8,709 nucleotides of DNA from an uncultured Hymenobacter sp. (GTDB lineage Bacteria > Bacteroidota > Bacteroidia > Cytophagales > Hymenobacteraceae): assembly GCA_937871705.1 (NCBI GenBank), contig CALMOO010000020.1, positions 1 to 8,709 of the forward strand, in the 5' to 3' direction. A program made the translations under genes and the position numbers. Positions 1 through 4,935 of this stretch are shown here, piece by piece. How positions within the stretch are numbered: the stretch's first letter is position 1; the number at the start of each line of letters is the position of its first letter. Under the pieces are notes generated by a model. That model saw only the letters and a program-made list of their open reading frames with translations, was not told where the DNA came from and searched no databases.

Positions 1-935
1 ATGGCATAGATGCCGGGCACGTTAGTTTGCAGGTGCTCATCGACCTTGATGCGACCGCGCTCCTCCAGTTGCACGCCAGCGGCTTCGAGGTTGAGGCCGG
101 CCGTGTAGGGCGCGCGGCCCACGGCTACGAGGCAGTAGTCACCTTCGAGCTTTAGCTCCTCACCTTTAGGGGTAGTAGCCGTCACAGTCACGGTGTCGCC
201 CTCGCGGGTGGCGCCGGTCACCTTATGGCCCAGGTAGAACTGGATGCCTATTTTACCCAGAATACGCTTTAGCTCCTTGCCCAACGCCAGGTCCATGGTC
301 GGGATGAGGCTGTCGGTGAACTCAACTACCGACACTTTAGCGCCTACGCGGGCGTACACCGACGCCATTTCGAGGCCGATAACACCACCGCCAATCACGA
401 TGAGGTGCTTGGGCACTTCGCGGATGTTCAGCGCTTCGGTGCTGGTGATGATGCGCTGCTTATCCTGCTTGATGAACGGCAGCACGGTAGGCTTGGAGCC
501 GGTGGCAATGATAACGTTCTTGGTTTCAATTTGCTGGGCCTCGCCGCCCTGGGTAAGCGCTATGGCAATATGATTCTTGTCAACGAACGAACCAACGCCG
601 GTGAGTACGTCGATTTTGTTCTTCTTCATCAGGTAAGCAATGCCGTCCACGTTGGCCTTCACCACGCCGGCTTTGCGGTCCATCATCTGGTTCATGTTCA
701 CCTGTAGGTTTTCCAGCTCAATGCCGTGCTCCTTAAAGGTGGTGTGAGCGTTGTGGTAGTGCTCTGTGCTGTCGAGCAGGGCTTTGCTCGGGATGCAGCC
801 CACGTTGAGGCAGGTGCCGCCCAAGGTTGGGTACTTCTCAATGAGCGCGGTTTTCAGGCCCAGCTGGGCGCAGCGAATGGCGGCCACATAGCCCCCGGGA
901 CCCGAGCCAATGACGGTAACGTCGTACTGATTCAT
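1..935 (-). CDS. lpdA: Dihydrolipoyl dehydrogenase (E3), N-terminal 311 residues, cut by window edge
   Basis: FAD-dependent E3 that reoxidises dihydrolipoyl groups on E2 with NAD+, in the cytoplasm, for 2-oxoglutarate dehydrogenase and normally also pyruvate dehydrogenase. Seen: FAD-binding GSGPGGY at residues 10-16; the redox-active disulfide motif GGTCLNVGCIPSK with Cys42 and Cys47; the second FAD-contact motif ATGS at 144-147; NAD-binding VIGGGVIGLE at 180-189; and AVGRAPYT at 271-278, just before the FAD-binding end. The family is usually about 465 residues, so the C-terminal dimerisation domain with the catalytic His-Glu pair lies beyond the left edge. The start is the ATG at 933-935, which gives the standard short N-terminus before the FAD motif. 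No Shine-Dalgarno sequence precedes it. It is separated from the next gene upstream by 142 bp with its own -7 box. Identification is secure; which complexes it serves is inferred. Confidence 0.97.
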   Translation of the reverse strand, partial: MNQYDVTVIGSGPGGYVAAIRCAQLGLKTALIEKYPTLGGTCLNVGCIPSKALLDSTEHYHNAHTTFKEHGIELENLQVNMNQMMDRKAGVVKANVDGIAYLMKKNKIDVLTGVGSFVDKNHIAIALTQGGEAQQIETKNVIIATGSKPTVLPFIKQDKQRIITSTEALNIREVPKHLIVIGGGVIGLEMASVYARVGAKVSVVEFTDSLIPTMDLALGKELKRILGKIGIQFYLGHKVTGATREGDTVTVTATTPKGEELKLEGDYCLVAVGRAPYTAGLNLEAAGVQLEERGRIKVDEHLQTNVPGIYA

Positions 936-977
936 AAACGCAATAAACAGATGAACACCAGCCCTCGGCCAGCGCCA

Positions 978-985
978 CAAAGATA
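978..985 (-). promoter_or_regulatory. Probable Bacteroidota-type -7 box for lpdA
   Basis: The minus strand reads TATCTTTG, a full match to the Bacteroidota -7 consensus TAnnTTTG, about 43 bp before the lpdA start. No TTG is found 19-21 bp further upstream, so only the -7 element supports it. The box directly abuts the 12-bp inverted repeat at 986-1025. Confidence 0.5.
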
Positions 986-1030
986 CGCGGACCCGGCAAG
1001 CGAATGGTCGCCGGCCGGGTCCGCGTTTTT
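986..1030. terminator. Perfect 12-bp inverted repeat with T-run; probable terminator between the DUF4126-like gene and lpdA
   Basis: Arms 986-997 and 1014-1025 are perfectly complementary (CGCGGACCCGGC / GCCGGGTCCGCG) with a 16-nt loop. A run of five T follows on the plus strand (1026-1030). Read on the minus strand the tail is TATCTTTG, which is only moderately U-rich. Its place downstream of the minus-strand gene at 1078-1623 suggests it ends that transcript, but the T-run points the other way and no plus-strand gene lies upstream. It could be bidirectional or a regulatory hairpin. Confidence 0.55.
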
Positions 1031-1077
1031 ACTGGTTATCATGCCGTAGCGGCGTTGAGCAGTAGCTGGCCCACGCG

Positions 1078-1623
1078 CTAAATCTTGGCTTGCGCCTGGC
1101 TTTTTAGCAAGGCCGAGCCGCTGGCTAGTACCAGCGCATCCTCGCCTACCCCCACCAGCGCCGTAGGAGTGCCGGTCTTCTCACTAATACCCTTGCGCAA
1201 ATAATACGTCAGAAAAGTGGCCGCTACCGCGCCCAACCCGCCCACCAGGGCGCCCCCAAGCGCGCTGCCACCCTTAGCCCGGTACCAGGCCGCCCCAACG
1301 AGCGCACCCGAAGCGGCGCGCGTCGAAAGCTGCTGTGGCACAATGCGAGCCGCTGTTTGTGGCAGCTTGTCGCCCACTACTTCGCCAGCGGCCAGAAACT
1401 TCAGGGTTTTAGCAACTCCTGGCTTAGCCAGGAAGCGAAGCGATGACTTGGCTAAGTTGGGCGCCAATGCCCTACCCGCCAGATAGTGGCTCAAAAAGGC
1501 CGGGGCGCTTACGGCCCGCGAGCCAGCTAGCGCTGCAAACCCCAACGCCGGCCAAAACTTAGCCGGCCGAGACTTAGACGTAATGTTAGGATTAGGAGCA
1601 GACTTGGCAGCAGAATATTTCAT
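1078..1623 (-). CDS. DUF4126-like small membrane protein
   Basis: Protein of 181 residues with an unknown biochemical role. It begins with a basic, Ser/Pro-rich stretch (1-22). Hydrophobic, Ala/Gly-rich segments follow at about 24-50, 103-115, 118-143 and 154-175, which suggests an integral membrane protein. The pattern GSRAVSAPAFLS (34-45), then EVVGDKLP (81-88), TRAASGALVGA (101-111) and a late GVGEDALVLASG (158-169) resembles DUF4126 proteins as I remember them: a GxRA start, a glutamate before a DK-P motif, an R..SGAL segment, and an ED pair near the end. The start is the ATG at 1621-1623, without a Shine-Dalgarno sequence. It stands alone: the gene upstream ends in a terminator at 1743-1774 and lpdA downstream has its own -7 box. 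The family call is from memory of motifs and moderately sure; no function is claimed. Confidence 0.75.
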   Translation of the reverse strand: MKYSAAKSAPNPNITSKSRPAKFWPALGFAALAGSRAVSAPAFLSHYLAGRALAPNLAKSSLRFLAKPGVAKTLKFLAAGEVVGDKLPQTAARIVPQQLSTRAASGALVGAAWYRAKGGSALGGALVGGLGAVAATFLTYYLRKGISEKTGTPTALVGVGEDALVLASGSALLKSQAQAKI

Positions 1624-1742
1624 AGTATGAAGAAGAAACGGGATGGAATATCATCTAACGTAACTCGCTTTGAAATGGCCACCCTACCCCCGCTTTAAGC
1701 ACGCTTAGCCTTTGGATAACAAGTCGCTACCCCCTCACGCAC

Positions 1743-1774
1743 AAAAAAGCCCAGCCGTTGAGCGGCCGGGCTTT
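1743..1774 (-). terminator. Intrinsic terminator of the downstream Roadblock-like gene
   Basis: Arms 1746-1757 and 1763-1774 form a 12-bp stem with one G-U pair and a 5-nt loop. Read on the minus strand it ends GGGCTTTTTT, a run of six T overlapping the stem base. It lies 29 bp after the stop codon at 1803, so it probably ends the transcript of the Roadblock / membrane protein / Roadblock group. Confidence 0.85.
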
Positions 1775-1802
1775 ACATAGGAAATGTGGGCGATAGGAAG
1801 CG

Positions 1803-2186
1803 CTAGTTATTTAGCTGGCTAACGTGCGTACGCAATACCTCACGAGCGATGGCCAGGTTGGTTTCGCGGGAGTTTACCACGAGGTAGATAAACTTATTAC
1901 CGGCCGTATTGAGCTTGAGCAGGTGCAGCTGGTTGGTAAGCGTGATGAGGATGTCCTCAATGTTCTCACCGCTGAGCTTGAGCGCTGACATTGCTTTCTG
2001 CTTCTGCTTCACTACTTCCGTGTTGTAAGCCGCCGCCGTCTCGGGGTTGAGAGTGGGCGAATTGGAATGCGAAGCCAGGGCCATGCCCGAGGTGATATCG
2101 ACGACAGCAACAGCTACCAGGCCCGGTAGGTCGGTAATGATGCCATCGATAACTTGGCCAGCGGGGTTGTTTTTAGAATATGCCAT
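1803..2186 (-). CDS. Roadblock/LC7-like protein (paralogue 1)
   Basis: Protein of 127 residues, soluble, with no signal peptide. The order of elements fits the Roadblock/LC7 fold: an N-terminal helix (11-20), a beta hairpin LVAVAVVDITSGMALAS (23-39) with the usual turn after a valine-aspartate strand, a long helix (48-71), then ILITLTNQLHLLKL (79-92), FIYLVVNSRETNLAIA (99-114) and a last helix. In bacteria these proteins bind or regulate small Ras-like GTPases such as MglA; no such GTPase is in the window. It aligns over its C-terminal half with the protein at 3142-3597 (QLHLL / QQHLL, then an NLA.AREV motif in both), so the two are paralogues. I chose the ATG at 2184-2186; the frame stays open to a GTG at 2318, which would add 44 residues with no Roadblock character. 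Assignment rests on pattern, not a search. Confidence 0.75.
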   Translation of the reverse strand: MAYSKNNPAGQVIDGIITDLPGLVAVAVVDITSGMALASHSNSPTLNPETAAAYNTEVVKQKQKAMSALKLSGENIEDILITLTNQLHLLKLNTAGNKFIYLVVNSRETNLAIAREVLRTHVSQLNN

Positions 2187-2354
2187 ATGCGTAACCGAAT
2201 TGAGGACAGTAGGATGTAAGGAAATTGGATGAGCGGAAGTTGATTGCGAAGTAGCTGATAAGAGCGCGTCTTCTTGAAGTTTTTTAGCGACGAGCTTACG
2301 ATATGTTTTTGCTTTCACCCAGCGGAGCGCGGCTAGCCGCTAGTGGTTTACGAC

Positions 2355-3065
2355 TTAGAAAAACAACCAGTGCCGACGCTGATGCGCCTTGGGCTGGAGC
2401 GTAACGGGAGCTGCAGCGGCTACGCCGGTAGCCTGAATCTCCTGGTCGGTGTAGCCACCGTAGCCATATTGCAGGGTAGCGTGGCTGTTGGCGGGCACCC
2501 GCAGGCTATAGTTGCCTTCAGCATCGGTGCTGGTAACGTTGCTAGTGCCTTTGTGCAGTACGGTAGCACCGGCCATCGGCTGGCCTTTTTCGTTTAAGAT
2601 GCGGCCGTGCAACACCACAGTGCGAGCCAGGCTGGCCTCAACTGCCATGGGTGCCGAAGCCTCGGCGGCAACTGCCATGTTAGCGGCCGTAGCTGATAGC
2701 ATGGTGGCCGGCAGCTTGGTAGTAGGCAGGTTGCTAACGGGCAGGCGGTTGGCGGCCATAGAAACGCCGGCCAGCATCATGCCAACCATACCAATGCTCA
2801 GGGCGCGGCGGCGGAAGCGCTGCGGCTGCTCCCGAATAAACTGGAGCTGCTTGCCAACCCAGCCCGGAGCCAGCGTCGCGGCTTCATCGGACTGCAGCTG
2901 GTGCCAGCGCGTCACAACGGAGTGGGCTTCGCCAGCATCGTGGCGCAGGTAGTTTTCTACGGCTTGGGCCGATGAGCGGGCTAGGTCGCCGCGCAGGTAA
3001 GCATCGCGGTACACGGGCAGCAATTCGCCGGTCTGCGCATCAAAGGGAGTAGCGGTTAGTTTCAT
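2355..3065 (-). CDS. Membrane protein with anti-sigma-like N-terminus and CarboxypepD_reg-like domain
   Basis: Protein of 236 residues. Residues 1-85 are cytoplasmic and helical; YLRGDLARSSAQAVENYLR (23-41) resembles the YLxGDL...VExxL pattern of anti-sigma factor N-termini, but the zinc-binding His/Cys set is absent. A basic RFRRR (83-87) precedes one membrane segment at about 88-104. An Ala/Pro/Thr-rich linker (105-147) leads to a beta-rich domain at 149-215 with GRILNEKGQPMAGATV and TSTDAEGNYSLRVP, which is typical of the carboxypeptidase regulatory-like fold common in Bacteroidota envelope proteins. That domain is probably periplasmic. The start is the ATG at 3063-3065; upstream in-frame codons to 3167 overlap the preceding gene and look non-coding. 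It lies 76 bp after one Roadblock-like gene and 168 bp before its paralogue, which suggests an operon. No peptidase active site is present. Function unknown. Confidence 0.82.
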   Translation of the reverse strand: MKLTATPFDAQTGELLPVYRDAYLRGDLARSSAQAVENYLRHDAGEAHSVVTRWHQLQSDEAATLAPGWVGKQLQFIREQPQRFRRRALSIGMVGMMLAGVSMAANRLPVSNLPTTKLPATMLSATAANMAVAAEASAPMAVEASLARTVVLHGRILNEKGQPMAGATVLHKGTSNVTSTDAEGNYSLRVPANSHATLQYGYGGYTDQEIQATGVAAAAPVTLQPKAHQRRHWLFF

Positions 3066-3141
3066 TTGAGTAGAAGGGTAAGGGTGGACGGGTAAAAAGG
3101 AAAATTGATAAGTGTACTTAGGTAATAGACTATAATATAAT

Positions 3142-3597
3142 TTATAACTCAACAAATAGTAAATCAATGCTTTGTCGCATTACCTCGCGGGCCAGGGCCA
3201 GGTTGCTGTCGTGGCTATCAGTAGCGAGGTATAGGAAGTACTGGTTTCCGGGTGCCAGCCGCAGCAAGTGCTGCTGCGAGGCCAAACTGGTAAGTACTTC
3301 TTCTACGTGTTCGTGGCGTTGGTCCTGAGCATCTTGGGCGGCTTGCAGCTGCTGCACCATTGCCGACCAGGCTGCGGCGGCATTACCAGCCCACAAGCGC
3401 GCCTCAGTGGTATAGCTAGCCAGCACTTGCCCCGACGGGTGGGCTATCACGGCAGCCATCAGCAACTCGGGCAGCTCGGCCAGTAAATGTTGAATGGCTG
3501 CTTCGGCGCCAGTGGCACTTGCTGCTGCGGTCGATACGATGCGGCAAATGGGCCGGCTTCCCAAGCCTGGCAGGTGCCGAAGAAAAGGAAGATTCAT
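3142..3597 (-). CDS. Roadblock/LC7-like protein (paralogue 2)
   Basis: Protein of 151 residues. After a basic, non-conserved N-terminus (1-30) come a helix IQHLLAELPELL (35-46), a strand-turn-strand AAVIAHPSGQVLAS (48-61), a long helix rich in Ala and Gln (70-95), VEEVLTSLASQQHLLRL (98-114), the strand YFLYLATDS (120-128) and the last helix NLALAREVMRQ (132-142). This follows the Roadblock/LC7 order and matches the paralogue at 1803-2186. The start is the ATG at 3595-3597; a GTG at 3616-3618 would add seven residues but is less likely. A clear promoter lies 56-86 bp upstream, and this gene is first of a probable three-gene operon. The fold call is a pattern judgement, and it could be placed in a lineage-specific family by a profile search. 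Confidence 0.7.
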   Translation of the reverse strand: MNLPFLRHLPGLGSRPICRIVSTAAASATGAEAAIQHLLAELPELLMAAVIAHPSGQVLASYTTEARLWAGNAAAAWSAMVQQLQAAQDAQDQRHEHVEEVLTSLASQQHLLRLAPGNQYFLYLATDSHDSNLALAREVMRQSIDLLFVEL

Positions 3598-3652
3598 AGT
3601 ATCCGGGAAGGTTGGCACCCGGCTAGTTAACTAAGCTGATGAGTAAGTTGAA

Positions 3653-3683
3653 CAAATATAATACTACTGTTTGATTACACAAA
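3653..3683 (-). promoter_or_regulatory. Bacteroidota-type promoter for the Roadblock-like gene group
   Basis: The minus strand carries TTTG (3680-3683), a 19-bp spacer (3661-3679) and TATATTTG (3653-3660). This matches the Bacteroidota consensus of a TTTG -33 box and a TAnnTTTG -7 box with the usual spacing. Transcription should start near 3646-3650, giving an untranslated leader of about 50 nt before the ATG at 3597. It is the best promoter match in the window. Confidence 0.8.
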
Positions 3684-3685
3684 CT

Positions 3686-3717
3686 GTCTTCTAATAATGC
3701 AATGTCGATTAGTAGAC
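3686..3717. repeat. Imperfect inverted repeat next to the -33 box
   Basis: Arms GTCTTCTAAT (3686-3695) and ATTAGTAGAC (3708-3717) match at 9 of 10 positions, with a 12-nt centre. The dyad begins 2 bp upstream of the -33 TTTG, where an activator would bind; its centre lies about 50-55 bp before the expected transcription start. A regulator site is an inference. Confidence 0.5.
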
Positions 3718-3808
3718 ACCTTACTTATTTACAGACGTTTGTATAATGTATAATTGATATGATTCTTGCCTTTTAACTATCACAAAGCTCTTACGGATGA
3801 TGGTTTTA

Positions 3809-3858
3809 AAAAATGACTAACATCATTTTTGTTTATGATTGTAGTCACTAACTGACTA
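3809..3858. repeat. Pair of perfect short dyads about 30 bp apart
   Basis: The first is AAAAATGA-N6-TCATTTTT (3809-3830). The second is TAGTCA-N5-TGACTA (3842-3858). Both centres share an ACTAAC hexamer (3816-3821 and 3847-3852). The TGA-N6-TCA core of the first has the symmetry and spacing of Crp/Fnr-family operators, though the outer bases do not match the classical consensus of either. They may be protein-binding sites. Confidence 0.4.
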
Positions 3859-3917
3859 TTTGAGGAACTTCCGGAAATATAACTAATCTCATTTTCAATT
3901 GGCCGCTTCAGCAACAC

Positions 3918-3962
3918 ACAGCTCCTACCCCCTTCCTACTCAACAAGGGGGGTAGGAGCTGT
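3918..3962. terminator. 15-bp perfect hairpin downstream of the Crp/Fnr gene; probable terminator
   Basis: Arms ACAGCTCCTACCCCC (3918-3932) and its exact complement (3948-3962) enclose a 15-nt loop. It lies 74 bp after the crp-like stop codon. Neither strand has a true T-run after the stem: the plus-strand tail is ATATAAAT and the minus-strand tail is GTGTTGC. The strength of the stem still makes a transcription barrier likely. Confidence 0.55.
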
Positions 3963-4007
3963 ATATAAATGAGCTAATGGTAGAGGCCTGCTTATTTACT
4001 GAGTGTA

Positions 4008-4023
4008 AGCACCTTCGGGTGCT
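4008..4023. other. Small hairpin with TTCG loop just after the Crp/Fnr gene
   Basis: AGCACC-TTCG-GGTGCT forms a 6-bp stem. On the plus strand the loop is the stable C(UUCG)G tetraloop; on the minus strand, the sense of the gene, the loop is CGAA. It lies 12 bp after the stop codon at 4036 and may protect the 3' end of the message or pause transcription. No T-run follows. Confidence 0.4.
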
Positions 4024-4035
4024 CGGCTGCAGCTA

Positions 4036-4743
4036 TTAATCGTAGCGAGTAGAGAGCTGCTGCAAGCGAGCGGGCTGCAAGATGGTAATCTGGCTGCCGC
4101 GGGTTGCAATCATGCCGTCTTCTTTAAACTCGGTCAAGAGCCGGCTCACGGTTTCTTTGGCTGTGCCGACTAGCGCGGCCCAGTCTTCGCGCGGGAGCGC
4201 AATACGGAAGGGCAACTCTTCGTCTTCGCGCCGAAAGGTGTGCTGCACTAGCAGCAGCGCTTCGGCCAGCCGCTCGCGTACGGGTTTATAGGCTTGGTGT
4301 AGCAGGCGCTCTTCGGTTTCGCCCAGCAGGCGGGCTAGCAGTTGCATAAGTGCGCCCGAAAACTGCATATTGGTTTGGACCAATCCTAAAAAGTCGGGGC
4401 GAGGCACGAAGCAAATCACACAGTCTTCAAGTGCTACTGCCGAAGAAGTGTAGCGGCTGCCCGAGAGCAGCGCTCGAAAACCCAGCACGTCGCCCTGCCG
4501 GGACAGGTGCAGTATTTGCTCTTTGTTGTCGCCGCCAGTCTTTGCTATTTTAACTCGCCCTTGATACACGCAATACAGCCCCAGTGCTGCTGCATCTTGC
4601 TGGTAGATGGTCTGCCCTTTCTGGTAATGGTGAACTGACTTGTGAGCGGCCACCAAATCCAGTTCTTCCGGAGTACAACAGCTCAGTAGGGGTCCTTTCC
4701 GATGAGGACACGTTTGGCAAAAGGGCGTATTTAAGCGTTGCAT
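4036..4743 (-). CDS. Crp/Fnr-family transcription regulator with FNR-like cysteines
   Basis: Cytoplasmic DNA-binding regulator of 235 residues, normal for the family. A cyclic-nucleotide-binding-like beta barrel spans about 28-120, with YQKGQTIYQQ (40-49), YCVYQGRVKI (57-66) and LSRQGDVLGF (80-89). The dimer helix is at about 125-150. The winged helix-turn-helix is at about 180-225, with recognition helix AKETVSRLLTEF (195-206). Glu197, Ser200 and Arg201 match the E..SR pattern by which E. coli FNR reads TTGAT half-sites. Cysteines at 9, 12, 22 and 23, plus Cys111 placed as in FNR's central ligand (ALEDCVIC at 104-111), could hold an Fe-S cluster. The start is the ATG at 4741-4743, with no Shine-Dalgarno sequence. 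It stands between odhB and the Roadblock group as a single transcription unit. Family membership is secure; oxygen sensing is an inference. Confidence 0.95.
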   Translation of the reverse strand: MQRLNTPFCQTCPHRKGPLLSCCTPEELDLVAAHKSVHHYQKGQTIYQQDAAALGLYCVYQGRVKIAKTGGDNKEQILHLSRQGDVLGFRALLSGSRYTSSAVALEDCVICFVPRPDFLGLVQTNMQFSGALMQLLARLLGETEERLLHQAYKPVRERLAEALLLVQHTFRREDEELPFRIALPREDWAALVGTAKETVSRLLTEFKEDGMIATRGSQITILQPARLQQLSTRYD

Positions 4744-4773
4744 TAATAGCTAAATAGGATATATTGGACTTAG

Positions 4774-4781
4774 CAAAGTTA
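4774..4781 (-). promoter_or_regulatory. Probable -7 box for the Crp/Fnr gene
   Basis: The minus strand reads TAACTTTG, a full match to TAnnTTTG, 30 bp before the ATG at 4743. No TTG lies at the usual 19-21 bp upstream. A promoter dependent on an activator would fit but is not shown. Confidence 0.5.
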
Positions 4782-4874
4782 CTAAACGAACAAAATGCTA
4801 GGTATAAATAACCCCCACAGCTACGTATAACTACTTATCGTTAATAGGTAATTATCTGATGTTTATGCTATTAA

Positions 4875-4915
4875 CAAAATATAAAAGCCTGCTCTCTTGA
4901 AGAGGGCAGGCCTTT
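4875..4915 (-). terminator. Intrinsic terminator of odhB
   Basis: A stem of about 12 bp with one bulged G and one G-U pair (4884 to 4915, small loop) begins 20 bp after the odhB stop codon. Read on the minus strand it ends AGCAGGCTTTTATATTTTG, a clearly U-rich tail. The plus-strand side is also T-rich, so it could work in both directions. Confidence 0.82.
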
Positions 4916-4935
4916 GTTTAATTATATTTTTACCA

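Larger units (their letters stand above)
3598..4035. other. 438-bp AT-rich intergenic region with promoter, several dyads and hairpins
   Basis: No convincing gene is seen on either strand. From low to high coordinates it holds the promoter at 3653-3683, an imperfect dyad at 3686-3717, two short perfect dyads at 3809-3830 and 3842-3858, a 15-bp hairpin at 3918-3962 and a small hairpin with a TTCG loop at 4008-4023. It is distinctly AT-rich compared with the genes on both sides. A small RNA cannot be ruled out, but no plus-strand TAnnTTTG box was found to support one. Confidence 0.8.

Noticed and set aside
244..1049. Plus-strand open frames opposite lpdA and its upstream spacer
   Set aside because: They overlap the well-supported lpdA frame in antisense, overlap each other, and encode nothing recognisable.
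2187..2318. 44-residue N-terminal extension of Roadblock paralogue 1 from a GTG
   Set aside because: The added residues have no Roadblock character, and the ATG at 2184-2186 gives a protein of normal family length. The frame is open, so it is not wholly excluded.
2329..2340. GCGGCTAGCCGC palindrome after the CarboxypepD_reg gene as a terminator
   Set aside because: It has no loop and no T-run on either strand, and a 12-bp palindrome of this composition is not surprising in GC-rich DNA.
3066..3167. 34-residue extension of the CarboxypepD_reg membrane protein
   Set aside because: It comes from AT-rich spacer, overlaps the end of the preceding gene, and would add an odd Tyr/Leu-rich stretch before a sensible ATG start.
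3669..3684. GTTTG-N6-CAAAC as an FNR-type operator
   Set aside because: Half-sites and spacing do not fit TTGAT-N4-ATCAA, and its right arm is explained by the -33 box of the promoter.
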